The notes under the pieces are model-generated. The model worked only from the letters and a program-made list of their open reading frames with translations. It was not told the origin of the DNA and searched no databases. From Hibiscus mutabilis (taxonomy: Eukaryota; Streptophyta; Magnoliopsida; Malvales; Malvaceae), in assembly GCA_019671005.1 (NCBI GenBank), contig CM033717.1, positions 74,941,850-75,005,849 of the forward strand: a DNA stretch of 64,000 nt, read 5' to 3'. The position numbers and the translations under genes were made by a program. Below, piece after piece: positions 12,090-23,229 of this stretch (positions within the stretch are counted from its first letter, which is position 1; each line of letters begins with the position of its first letter).

Positions 12090-12467
12090 TAGATTACGAG
12101 AGATTCAAGGCACATGGAGCAATCTATCAATCACAAGTTTTCGACTACAAACATGAATAGCAGACTGACCCACATGTCATATACTAATAGCAGTGTTATC
12201 ACCCAAATGAACCTTAGCCAAACCATTATAACAAGTGACTGAATTCATACCTGACCTGGTGTTGGTGACATGGTGTGTAGCTCCCGAATCAGGATACCAC
12301 CTGAGTAAACCATCATCAATGTCAGTTGCAATCAGAGAATTAACATGAACAGAGTCAACAGAATTCTGATTATCTGTAGCACCAGACGTTCCGTAGCATT
12401 ATCAACAAATGGCTCATAAAATGGTTCAAAATTGTCAGACTGGTATTGACAAACATTGGCTTGTGGG

Positions 12468-13461
12468 TCAGAGTGTTGTCGAGGTTGTTGACGTAACACC
12501 CTTGAAGTGTTCATCGAAACGGTGCCAGCAAGAATCAGCCATATGACCTAGCTTACCACAGATCTGGCATTGTGGTCGGGATCGCCCTCGAAAATGTCCG
12601 CCGCGATTGAAACTAGTCCTTGCACCGCTGCCTCGATCTTGATTGAAGGACCGTGCATATTCTGACCTTCCAGGAACATCGTTAGACTGAAACTGAGTCA
12701 AATTGATTCCAACTGGTACCTCAATTGAATCAGTGAGTCTGGATTCTGCATCGACCAGAACAGAGACAACTCCCTCAAGTGTGAATGGCTCACGACTTGC
12801 GGTAATCACAGCCACGAACGGTGCAAACTCAGTGGGCAAACCATTTAAAATGGTTGCAATGTGCTCAACGTCGGACACTTTATGACCAGACATAGCCAAG
12901 AGATCACAGATTTCTTTAATTTTGACAGTATTCTCCCTCATACGCATCACTCCCTTTTTCATTGAACGAAGCTTGCAGTGAAGGTGCATCACCTTCGTGG
13001 TGGAGAGCTTGGAAAACAGGCCTGTGATGACTTTCCAAATTTCAGAGGAAGTTTCCGCCCCAACTAGCTGCGGAAGGAGGTCGGAGCTCACCGTCGATAA
13101 TAGCCATGAAGCTAGTGAGCTGTCTTGTTTGACAAACCGAGTATACTCAGGATTGACAGCGCGATCTCCATTCGTACGCTGAACAAACTTGGTCGGCTTT
13201 TGGAGTTTCAGGATCTACATACTCCTCCAGGCCAAGGCCGGGAATCGTCAATATCACCTGCTGCTTTCAGAGCATGAAATTCGAATCATCCAAACACACA
13301 TTGACCCTCTTGTTAGAGAACATGTGAGCAGTGAAATCATCATCGCCGCGAGTAACAGCAGCTCCATCATCGGCTGAGATCGTCGGAGTCACCATTGAAC
13401 AAGATTGGAACATTAACAGACGAGCCGAGTGAAAACTCTTCCTTGCTTGCCGAGTGAACAA
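12468..13461 (-). pseudogene. Copia gag with zinc knuckle
   Basis: The main open part (12468-13091) carries a UBN2/gag-like helical region (SEIWKVITGLFSKLSTTKVM) and one CX2CX4HX4C zinc knuckle, CQICGKLGHMADSC, about 12526-12573. Earlier gag sequence lies in other frames between 13100 and 13461, so the start is not open in one piece. Gag forms the particle that packages element RNA. Confidence 0.75.
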
Positions 13462-13511
13462 TATCGACAGTAGAAATCACGACCGGAACAAACGTCGTAG
13501 CTCTGATACCA

Positions 13512-13815
13512 TGTCGAAGCACCTCCGGTGAGATTCCGATGATCCGTGGAACGGAGAAGATGAACGACGATTTTTTGTAAACAGAAGGAAAGGTAAAGCC
13601 GGCAAACCCTTGAGAGAAAGGAATAGGGCTTCTCGTTTTTTATTAATTTTGACCAAAAAGATTGGTTTTGAATACAATCACCCAAAAAACTGAATTGGAC
13701 TCGACCCAACTAGTCTATATATAACAGTAAGGATTAACTGTCTAACAAACTCAATAACAACCCAATACAAAACGCTTACGGGCTAACAGTTGTTGATAGC
13801 AGGCTAGCTCTAACA
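13512..13815 (-). repeat. 5' LTR of the copia element
   Basis: A near-identical copy of the left LTR, with the same TG/CA ends. It directly abuts the complement of the initiator-Met primer site on its left and the second TATGA copy on its right. Confidence 0.92.
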
Positions 13816-13909
13816 TATGATGCATCCACAGGGTCAGCACGCCCTTAAGCAGGCGGCCATGGGAGCGGCTGCAGCGGGTCAAGCAACCACAGAATTTGGA
13901 CACAGCTAA

Positions 13910-14187
13910 ATTCCCTGTCTCTACCTTCATCTTGTGTGTACTAAACTCATTCCTTTGCCAACTAAATCATGTCTTATGAGATTAGCTTCAGTTTATAATT
14001 ATGAAATCAAACTTTCTTTATCATTCTCTCTTCAAAAGAAAAAAAAATGGAAAAATGTAAACTACAAAAAGGAAGTTCATTTCTTTATCAAACTCCATAT
14101 ATCACCTTACAAACAACCTATACATCCCTGCTCCAATCCGACCAAAATTTTCCTTCTGTTTTCCTGTCTGTTTTAATCATGGTGAGG
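13910..14187. other. Intergenic DNA
   Basis: AT-rich and probably the old 3' UTR of the UBP1-like fragment followed by the 3' UTR of the FLZ gene on the other strand. I support no gene here. Confidence 0.35.
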
Positions 14188-14797
14188 CTAAATTGCAAGA
14201 ATCCCAGTTGAGAAGAAAATTTCCTCAGAATTATAAGACCTTGAAACTTCTGATCTGCACTGTTCTTTCCTCTCATCCATCAGTATCTGCCTTGACCTAC
14301 ACTCTGAACTGCAGAAAGCTTTTTCTCCCCTGAAAAAAAACCACCATAAATTCAACAAGCAAAGGAATCTAAAATTAACAAACAAACAAAAAGCAAAAAC
14401 ATAACAAAAGGAGCAAAGGGTATTTACTATTTACCTGTAGACGTAAATATCTCTGCCATGCAACTGTTTCCTGCATAAGTAACAACAGCTGAAAAAATCT
14501 GAAGTTGGGAAACTAACATCTTCCACCTCAAAATTCTTCCCAGAACTGACAACAATCAGATTTGAGCTACAAATAGCATGCCTGCAGGAACCAGAGCTGG
14601 AGTTGTCCAGTGCAGCAACGATTCCTAGTCCAACTCCACCAACATCATATCTCTTCATACCTTTTGAGTGTTGGAGTTTTGATATCGAATGGACTTGTGG
14701 GGCTTGTAGCAGCATCCAGAAAGAGTCCTGGTTTTTTGCCGGAAACCAGTAGTTCAGACAACTTTCCGATCATCGGACGTGGTCTCCTCCCTGACAT
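14188..14797 (-). CDS. FLZ (FCS-like zinc finger, DUF581) protein, with a frameshift
   Basis: Two exons on the minus strand: 14797-14435 and 14329-14188. Exon 1 starts MSGRRPRPMIGKLSELLV, then a serine/proline segment (SPTSPFDIKTPTLK), then RYDVGGVGLGIVAAL. The FLZ domain spans the junction: FFSCCYLCRKQLHGRDIYVY, then RGEKAFCSSECRSRQILMDE, keeping the paired cysteines and FCS core. The tail ends FFSTGILAI. FLZ proteins are plant adaptors that bind SnRK1 kinase subunits. The first part and the rest of exon 1 are in different frames: a run of four A (14662-14665 on the complement) where three would keep frame, with a stop soon after. Either the copy is a young pseudogene or an A was added in assembly. 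Everything else looks intact. Confidence 0.72.
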
Positions 14798-16396
14798 AAC
14801 TAGGAAATGATCAAGAGATGGTTCTCTCCTCCACAGAAGGTAGCCAAATGTATAAATTTATGGAGTGGAGTGGGTGGTAGACTTAGCCCATGGTTTAGTT
14901 TGGAATTATATATTATAATATGGCTCCATTATTGCTACTTTGCTATTATCAAATTTAATTGTTTAATCTGAATGTTGTACATGAATATATATTAACAGGG
15001 TTAACTACAAATAAGTGTCCAAACTATATTTTCTTTTAATATGTGCTTAAAATATTTTTTATCAAAATAAATGCTCAAAGTTTCATTTTTAACTGAAATA
15101 GATGTTTAAAGTTTTAGTTTTTTTATTGAAATAGGTGTCAAAATAAGGGCATCAATTGACTTTAAAACAAGCTAAAAATGAAATTTAGGTATTTATTTTA
15201 GCTAAAAAAATATTTTAAGCACATATTGCAAAAAAGACATAATTTAGACACTTATTTTGTAGTTAAGCCATATTAAAATGGTTGGGTTACCTTAAAAATA
15301 TTAAAATGTTGTTTCTAAAATTTAAGATTTTTTTAAACATACCATGTTCAAGATGTTTATACAATAAGTACATGTGTGTTTAAAATTTAATTTACATATT
15401 ATAGAACCTAACAAGTGATTTTAAGTTCGAGTACATATGTTAAATGATTAAAAAATATAAATAAATAATATTATGTAATAGTATCAATATATTATAAAAG
15501 TTACATATTTTAAATACGATCCAAATTATATTTGAACTAACATCTAATGTTTAAGTTCGACGACTTGACTAACAGAAAAACCTAAATGATCCTACATAGA
15601 TATTCTCAAAAATTCGATTAAGACATTCTAAAATTTAGATTGCAGTTTAGGGACTTACGATGAAATTAACCCTAAAATGATTTTATAGAAAGGGTCAGGT
15701 GGGTCCAATATTCATAACGCCATGTAGAAATTAGCCTACTTTTCAAAATGTGGATTCAAGTACCTTATATTTCAAAATATTTTTTTTAGATTATCCCGCC
15801 AATTTTACCTATTTAACTATAGATATTCAATCTACTTATCAATTAATACAAATTACATGTTATATGTTTTTTACTTCAAAAATCAATACTAATAATATAA
15901 TGTGTTTATATGTTTTCAGCTTAAATAATAAATTTGAAATTAATTATAATACTAGTAATTAATATGTTGAAATTATTGTTTTATGCTTTATTTTATTTGG
16001 TTTTAATTAGTTTCTTAAAAACATAGTGTTGCTTTCATTGGGACCATTGAGTTATTTCTATATGATACTCTAATTACCATTTCATTAAAATAATTCATGT
16101 GGAAACAAGAAATTGAATATACAATTTGAAAAAAAAATTAAATTATTCAGTCCAACAAACTTTAAATATTAATTTATGTAAAGGCAAATGAGTCATGAAT
16201 AATTCTCTTAAAACTAATATCTTCAAATTAAATTATAATAACCCAATAGTCAAAGAATTCCAATTATTAGCAATTAATCAACTTTGAGTGATATTGAACG
16301 TTGAATATTTTTTTTAACTTTTCTAATCAACGAGCTCATGTTACCATCATCGATTGACAAAAAACAATTTAAAAATTTAATTAAAAATATAAAAGT
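14798..16396. other. AT-rich intergenic DNA with one foldback repeat
   Basis: The first 150 bases are the probable FLZ promoter. Apart from the foldback at 14998-15269, the stretch is very AT-rich and I see no gene. A short ORF at 15750-15962 is of chance composition. Confidence 0.4.
14998..15269. repeat. Foldback (MITE-like) element
   Basis: The left arm GGTTAACTACAAATAAGTGT and following bases recur inverted at the right end (ACTTATTTTGTAGTTAAGCC), with a second inverted match around TATGTGCTTAAAATATTTTT. Length is about 272 bp and there is no coding capacity. The arms resemble those of the longer foldbacks at 31846 and 41569, so this may be a short member of that group. No clear target duplication. 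Confidence 0.65.
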
Positions 16397-18367
16397 CACT
16401 GATAGTGGCTTTGGGTTACCTTCCTCGTCTAAAGTACCCCAGTCCGATCGCTATCACCTGTTGCATTTAATTCATGGCACGAGTAACACATTTCGCACCA
16501 TAGTATTATAGTTGCATGCCCTCATCACAAAACTTAACACTAGTTACTCACCGTGCCAATAGAAGGTTTTTCCTTGGTTGCCTCGGTCAGCAACAAACCT
16601 CCGGCAGTTTTCTCCTCAGCTTCCGAAACCTGCAACAGAATTCGAACACAATATTGAGTGCTTTCAAGTCGAATACCACGGACTAATACCCAACTCATTT
16701 CTTTCTTCAGTCGGTTACTTTTCAATAGGCTAAACCGTTACCCGTGTAAAACCACTTTTGAAAGTCTTACTAGTGAAAAGTTATCAAAGATGCATTGGAA
16801 ATTAATGGACAGTAAAGGAGAGCCACACTCATGTATCACTGTGGTATAGGAAGATATACTTAATTATAAGGGAAGGTCCCAGTGGAAACTCTACGGATTC
16901 GACCAAATAAAAACGAACTCATGATTCCTCAGATTAATGAAAACGAACATACATATTTTGAAAGAAAACGAACCTTAATTAAAACTCTGTCGTTCAAAGG
17001 CTTGAGATCTTTGATGTCATCCGTTTCAAGATTCCCGACAATGTCGTCCTCCTTTAGGAGAAGATGATTTGCACCATTGAACTCAATCTCCGTCCCAGCA
17101 TACTTGGAATTTACGACCTGAGCTCCGGTCTAATACAACCATAGAATTTGATAATTATAATAACGAAAAAACAAATAGAAAAAAAAAACCTGAAAAACAT
17201 ATCTAATCCTTGAAATTCACCTTCACAGAGCTTTCCACGGTGGTCTTCCCAACAGTTTCCCTTCACCAACAGCAACTACCTCACCCCCTTGAGGCTTCGA
17301 TTGAGCGGTTGTCGGAAGCAAAATGCCACCCTGGCTCTTCTCCTCCACTTCTTTGATCTTCACCAACACTCTATCACCCAAGGGCTTAATCGAAGTATAC
17401 TGCATATAGCAATAAGATCATTTCATGTAAGCAGAGAAATAGTGCACCAAGCCGAACAAAACGATCACTATCACCACACCAATTCGTAATAGATTAATTC
17501 ATCCTTGCAGTTCAAATAAGCCAATAGCAACAAATTTATGCCAAGTCTCATACATCTTGAAAGCGTTTAAAACAGAAAAAATGCATACAAGGCAATACAT
17601 CAACATGCACCAAAATCCCCTAATTCCTAAACAGAACCACTCCAGCAATACTACAGCAATCGAGAAATACTCGCAAACAATCACAAACCGAAGTCGCAGA
17701 AAAATCCCAAAAGGGTCAAGCTTCAATAAGTGAAACTATTTAGCAAACAACTAAACATAAAGTGAAAACAATGGCGAAAGAAGCCAGTTTACTCAATAAC
17801 AGAATAACTCCAGCAGTACTATATCATTCGACAAACACTCAGGGATGGACTGCACCCCTAAAAAATTTAAATTCCCCTATGGACAATCTAATTTCACACC
17901 CCCTAAAATTTTAAAATTCCGCAACCCCTACAATTCTAATATAGCTTACTAATAGTTCGCTCACATACATAAAATCTTGTGTCCGTCCCTGCAAACACTC
18001 ACAAACCGGTGGCAAACAACCACAAACCAAAGTCGCAGAAAAATCCGAAAAGGTTCGAGCTTCGACAAGTTCAATTATTTAGTAAACAACTAAACATAAA
18101 GCAAAAAAACAATGGCGAAAGAAACCAGTTTACTCAATAACAACAAAGCAATAGCATCAATAAAGTAACAAGAGGAATCACCTTAGGAGCAACGACGGTA
18201 GCGGCTTTAACAACCAAACCTTTAAAGGACCTGTGGGACAAAGCCCCGTGCTTTAATTTTCCAAAGGAAGCGAATTTCACAGTGGTCGACGGCCTAAGCC
18301 CTTCAAATGAAGTCAAGTTCCTTGCTGATGCTGTCACCGGCGAAGCTGTTAGCTGAGATGTAGCCAT
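16397..18367 (-). pseudogene. CPN20: Chloroplast 20-kDa co-chaperonin (CPN20) pseudogene
   Basis: Five exon-like blocks on the minus strand: 18367-18182, 17399-17221, 17129-16974, 16629-16552 and 16457 to about 16397. They encode a transit peptide starting MATSQLTASPVTASAR, the first GroES-like domain (YTSIKPLGDRVLVKIKE, GGILLPTTAQSKPQGGEVV) and most of the second (LKPLNDRVLIK, AEEKTAGGLLLTEATKEK). CPN20 is a tandem GroES dimer that caps plastid Cpn60. The copy is broken: exon 2 is 179 bases where 180 would keep frame (one A missing in GGGAAACTG, near 17262), exon 5 has another frameshift after VIAIG, and the C-terminus is absent past 16397, where AT-rich repeat DNA begins. Splice sites are still good, so decay is recent. 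Confidence 0.9.
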
Positions 18368-18697
18368 TTCTGCATTCAAATTTCCAGAAAATTAAATAAA
18401 AAACGATTCTTGGAACCAGTTTTTCTTAAGAACAATAAAGACTATACCTTTGAGAGAGATGTTGGAAAGGATAAGGATTGGTTTGGTTGCTTGAAACTGG
18501 AGAAGTCTAGGAAGATAAAAACCCTAATGTGTTAAAAAAAAAGGGTTTTATTAGTGGGTTAGAGACTTCTAGAATATTAGCGTTTTTCGGACAATAATGG
18601 ATAAGCAAGCGCCTCACTGTCCTAAGCAGTTTCACTTTGCGATTTATGGATTAAGCTTTTTGGCTACGGATTATCACTCTAACGTAATTCGTTATTA
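18368..18697. other. Former promoter region of the CPN20 pseudogene
   Basis: Non-coding DNA between the CPN20 start and the hAT-type element. No gene or decisive motif seen. Confidence 0.35.
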
Positions 18698-18705
18698 ATT
18701 ATTTG

Positions 18706-19353
18706 TAGAGATGACAATAGGGGGGTGGCGGGTTTTTGACCGTTTCGAATTCGTCTCGATATATTAATCTTAAAATCTGATCCTGCCCTACTCCAAAAAT
18801 AAAATAATAATTTATTCTTGTCCCGTCCTGATTTATAAACTTGAAACTTGACCCCCACCTGACCTGAAAATGTAAAAAAATATATTAAATTTCGTCGACG
18901 ATAAATGTTAAGATTCGATCGAACGACCATTATATTTACAAAATATAAATTTCAGACTTTAAACTATATAAAAAATAAAATAAAACCAATTAAATTACTC
19001 ATATGAAGAAAAAAATACATATTTAAAAAAATAAACTCGACCATTTACTTTTAGAATTAAATATGTTAAAATTTGAACAATATCTAACAAAAATTTACGA
19101 TAAACACAAACTAAAAAAATAGCTTAAAACTCCTAAAAGTATTTATATATAGTGATATTTTTTATAAATATAATAAAAATAAATAAAAAAATACCGGAGC
19201 GGGGCGGAGAATTTTCATATCATACCCGAACCCGCCCCACCCCGACTTTACATTTTTAAATACCCGCCCCGCCTCGATCCCCGAAAACTATAAGAAAAAA
19301 CCTGATCGGGTCGGGGCACACCGGGTCGGGAACGGGTAATTTTGTCATCCCTA
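18706..19353. mobile_element. hAT-type non-autonomous foldback element
   Basis: A 648-bp element flanked by a perfect 8-bp direct repeat ATTATTTG (18698-18705 and 19354-19361). Terminal inverted repeats are TAGAGATGACAA and TTTGTCATCCCTA. The arms are GC-rich (GGGTGGCGGGTTTT on the left; GGGTCGGGAACGGGT on the right) around an AT-rich core. The 8-bp duplication and TAG-type ends fit hAT transposons. It encodes nothing, so it would need transposase from elsewhere. Confidence 0.85.
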
Positions 19354-19367
19354 ATTATTTGTTAATT

Positions 19368-19613
19368 GTCAAAATATTATGAATATTTTATATTTATGTT
19401 GAATATTTATATATTAAATAATATTTTAATGTACTTTATTATTAGAATTTAATACTCATTGAAATTAGGGTTTTTATTTTATGCCTATAAATATAGAGTT
19501 TGGAGAAAGCATTGTATACAACCTTACTTTGAGAATATAATACAAGTCTCTATTTGTCTCTCATCTTGATATTGTTTATTTATTTTATTCTTGCTCTTTA
19601 CTTTATTTATAAC
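19368..19613 (+). repeat. 5' LTR of the degenerate copia element
   Basis: Shares with the right LTR the blocks TTAATGTACTTTATTATTA, TAAATATAGAGTTTGGAGAA, AGCATTGTATACAACC and TTGCTCTTTACTTTAT. The start is uncertain by about 10-20 bases. Confidence 0.7.
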
Positions 19614-19779
19614 ACGTTATTAGCACGATCTCGCTCAATAACCGTAGTTCTTGTCGGCAATTCCCTTAAAAGATTTTAACAAGATATTAATGTTTACATC
19701 TATTATATATTTAAATTAGCTTCTAAATTCTAGTATGTTTTGTTTATTTGTATATTGTAATTATTTATTTTTGTCTGTA

Positions 19780-20905
19780 TTTTAGTGTTATTAGCATTAT
19801 TGTAATAATATTATTATTAGTATAAAATTTAAAAAAAAGACAAAAGAAATTGCATGGAGCAGAGCACTCCACTTCACCATTACACCCACCCCAATTGCCT
19901 ATATAAAGGCATGAAATTGGGGGGGGGGGCGCAATACACACAGAATAGATAGCCGGCTGTGGCAGCCCCATAAGAGAGCTATGCTCTCGGGTAGCCAAAG
20001 ATCGGGGGCCCCTTGGTCCTAACCGGTTCGATCGAAGTCCTATTTTGGATCCGATCTAATTAATTTTTAGAGAGGTGGTGGTAGATCTCGGTGGGGTTCA
20101 GTCGGGGTTCGTCATTCGAACTCCTAGTTAGGTATATTTTCTTCCCTTTTTATTTGTGTTGTAATTTTTATAATTTAATGAAGTATTGTTAATTTAAAAT
20201 TGTATTCTTATTTTTAGTTTTTATGTTTATTTATGTGTTAGATTTATTTTTATTTATGTATTATATTAATATTTATGAATGTTTTAGATTAGTATTTTAT
20301 TTTTGTTAGATTTGTTTTTATTTATATGTTAGATTAATATTCGTGTATGTATGTTTTAAGATTAATATTTTATTTAGATTAGTATTTTATTATGTTAGTA
20401 TTTATTTATATTTTTATCGCATTGTATTTATATTTGTCATATTTTAAGTTACATAACAGATATATTTATTATCAATGCGGTGCCCTTTTATCCGAGCGTA
20501 AACGGGGCCAGTATCAGGCGTAGTGATGGTGGTTGAGCGTTTACTCTCGGATAACGGGGCTTTTAAAATTTACTCGCACTTATAACCAAATTTTAACTTA
20601 ATCGTCAATTTAATCCAGAAAGTTTAATATTAATAGAGCGATAATTATTAAAGTACCAATTTTGGGCAGTGTGGGGGTGCTAATCCTTCCCCATTCGTAA
20701 CCGACTCCTGAACCCAACAGTTTTCAAATCTCTGGTTTTATGGTGTCCAGCCTACCTAAGCGGGCGGTGGCGACTCCATTTTTAATAAAATAAAATACGT
20801 TTTTTTTAAAAAAACCCACGGAATAAACATTTTTATACCCGAAAGACAACAAATACCTTTGGAACCCTCGTTTTTTTAGCGAACGTAAAAAAGGGACATC
20901 ACTAC
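19780..20905 (+). repeat. LTR-like insertion of unresolved type
   Basis: It has the look of an LTR and leader: a TATA box in CCTATATAAAGGC near 19900, a run of ten G after it, then GC-rich blocks unlike the surroundings (GCGGGCGGTGGCGACTCCA near 20760; GTGGGGGTGCTAATCCTTCC near 20671). It may be a solo LTR or a fragment of a Gypsy-type element. I could not find its ends or a target duplication. Confidence 0.35.
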
Positions 20906-21830
20906 ATATATCGATATAAAGATTGATTAACCACTCTTATATTGAGGTCAGTGTATTTTGATATACTATTCGATTATTATTTCGTTATAATATTTTGAAT
21001 ATTTGACCAATCGCCCTTAATTATCTGTCACTTTCTCTAGAATTTAATTTTCTTTTAGATTGATTTTTCCCTCATAGCAGCAACGTCTATAAATAATACA
21101 TAATTCGCCATGTTCGGGTTCGCAATAGTAATGCAAAGGAAACAAGAAATTTTTGAGTATTTTACTAGAAGAAGAAAAAGAAAATTTTAGTTCTTACATT
21201 GCAAAGGGTTGTGCGACATTATTGGTATAAGGCTTCCCTTGCTCTCAACTCTGGACCAATGCTCCTCGAAGTAGAAGGCTTTAATTATGGGGTAAGAAAA
21301 TTATGTCGTATACTTATTAATATATCCTCATAATTAAATATCAATATTTATTTATGTTTTATTGATTAAAGTTGGTATTTTTAACCATACTTTGAATTTT
21401 ACATGATATATTTAAATGGCTTAGAAAGAGATATGACATAAAGAGATTATGAGAAGTTGTCTTGGTAATTTATATCTCCATTGTCCTCGAGAGAAAAATC
21501 AATATCGATAAACTCTATTTTTATTTTTAATCTTTAAATTACGATTTTAAAGTGCAATAAATTATGATGATTTGTGATCTATAAGAAGACGGTTATAAAT
21601 TATGGTAATTTATGTTCTTTGTTCTGTTGGTTTAATCCGAATAAATTGGCTGGACATCCCGTTCTGCGAGGCTATTGGTCTCAAAGAAGGTTTTAAAGGA
21701 CCTTGTGAACTGGTTTAACAATGCCGCGCACGAGGATTAAATCTTTAGAATAATCTACTCAAAATAAGTCCAGAGCCATTATACTTCTTCGCCGTCACCT
21801 CCACGAGGGTTGAAATTTTAATATTTAACG

Positions 21831-22345
21831 GTGAAAGGTCCTCTTATTCCTTGGAATAATCTAAAGGAACGATATGACCATCAGAAAATTGTTATTCTAC
21901 CTAAAGCTCAATATGGTTGGTTGCATCTGAGATTGCAAGATTTTAAATCAATAAGCGAGTATAACTCTGATATGTTTCGAATTACTTCACAATTGAAGTT
22001 AAGTGATCAAAATATTACTGATGAGGATATATTAGAAAAAACATACTATACTTTTTATGCAAATAATGTTGATCAGACACAATATTGCGAAAAATGTTTT
22101 AAAGGCCCACTGGCTCCACTCCATTCCCTGAAGTGAATGTGAGATTTTATAATAAATGACACATTAATAGTTGTGGTCATGGTCAAGACTATGGACATAG
22201 ACATTATGGTCATTTTAAGAATACTTATACCCACAAGAAGTGGGATTATAAGGATGCCAAGAATGATAGAGATCATATTAAAATTTTTATGTTATCAATG
22301 CGATGGTAAAAACCATTGATCTCATACTTGTCAAACGCCGAAGCA
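21831..22345 (+). pseudogene. gag relic with zinc knuckle (degenerate copia)
   Basis: 21831-22136 reads as a UBN2/gag fragment (WNNLKERYDHQKIVILPKAQ, then LKLSDQNITDEDILEKTYYT). About 22285-22345 holds a zinc knuckle CYQCDGKNH...HTC, interrupted by a stop. Confidence 0.7.
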
Positions 22346-23229
22346 TTATGGACCTTTATCCACAATCATGAATGATAAAGGAAAGAAAATATAAACAAAT
22401 TTTCTTTACGAAAATGACAAAAATGATTATATCCAACTCAATTGGATGTTGTTGATTTGCTTATAACTATTGAAGGGAATAATTCGCCATTTATTTTGTT
22501 TTCTTATAACATCTAAAGGAAATAATTGATCTTTTAGTTTATTTTACTTTATGTTAATATGCTTTACATATTATTTATTTATATTATACATATATATTTA
22601 AATATTTATTCATTATCCTTTGAAGAAATATGACTACTTCTGGAATAAAATATGTAATGAATTGTGACGATTTATGCTTAGCAGACAGTGCAAGCACTCA
22701 TACTATACTTAAGCATAAGAACTATTTTTCTCATTTAAATGCAATGGTGAAAATGTGAGTATTATATCTCAAAGTACTAAAATATCAATGCTTCGGAAGA
22801 ATAATAAGTTCTTGTGACATTATCTTTAATAGATAATTAATTTGATATGTGTTATATTTAATATTTTTCATTCCCTGAAGTGAATGGTACAAAGCACATA
22901 TTTTTTATTCTCCGAAGTGAATGGAACAAAGCACATATTGAAAGATGCATAATTATGCATAGTTTCCATTTAAAATGCAAGGGAATAATGCGAGTACTAT
23001 ATCCGGAAGTACTAATATCATAGAAGGCTCCGGAAGAGCAAATATGTTATTGCCAAATAGAAATCTATTCCATATTCTCAATGTGTTATACTCGCCAACA
23101 TCGCAAAGAGACTTATTGAATTTTAAATATATTCATATAAATAAATATCATATATTATGACTATTAGTCAAAGGGATGCTGACTATTTCCATATTACGAG
23201 TATAAACCAAGGCAATAAGAAAATCTTGA

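Larger units (their letters stand above)
8335..13815 (-). mobile_element. Complete Ty1/copia LTR retrotransposon
   Basis: A 5,481-bp element on the minus strand with two LTRs (8335-8637 and 13512-13815) and a 5-bp target duplication TATGA at 8330-8334 and 13816-13820. The primer site is TGGTATCAGAGC, complementary to initiator tRNA-Met (plus-strand positions 13500-13511), next to the 5' LTR. A purine-rich tract (minus strand, about 8638-8665) precedes the 3' LTR. Gene order gag, integrase, reverse transcriptase, RNase H is the copia order. The LTRs differ by about nine substitutions and three one-base gaps, so about 97% identity and a fairly recent insertion. The coding region is broken by frameshifts in integrase and reverse transcriptase, so the copy is probably not autonomous now. 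Confidence 0.93.
7835..13909 (+). pseudogene. UBP1-like oligouridylate-binding protein fragment, split by a retrotransposon
   Basis: Two exon-like pieces match UBP1-type RNA-binding proteins. 7835-7912 encodes SSYGFVDYFDRRSASLAIV and the following residues of the first RRM, with good splice sites at both ends. 8177-8334 encodes the end of the third RRM (CSWGSKPTAPGTSS) and the proline/alanine-rich tail (PAAAPMHVLSAADLAAYERQ). The tail resumes after the retrotransposon at 13821 (HPQGQHALKQAAMGAAAAG) and stops at 13907-13909. The exons for the rest of RRM1, all of RRM2 and most of RRM3 are missing: only 264 bases separate the two pieces. There is also a frameshift after ERQMAQ near 8307. So the copy was already incomplete or has decayed since, and the copia element interrupts its last exon. 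UBP1 proteins bind U-rich pre-mRNA and act in stress granules, but this copy should not make one. Confidence 0.8.

Noticed and set aside
18706..19353. A GC-rich regulatory island or CpG-type promoter
   Set aside because: The perfect 8-bp duplication and inverted ends show a transposon.
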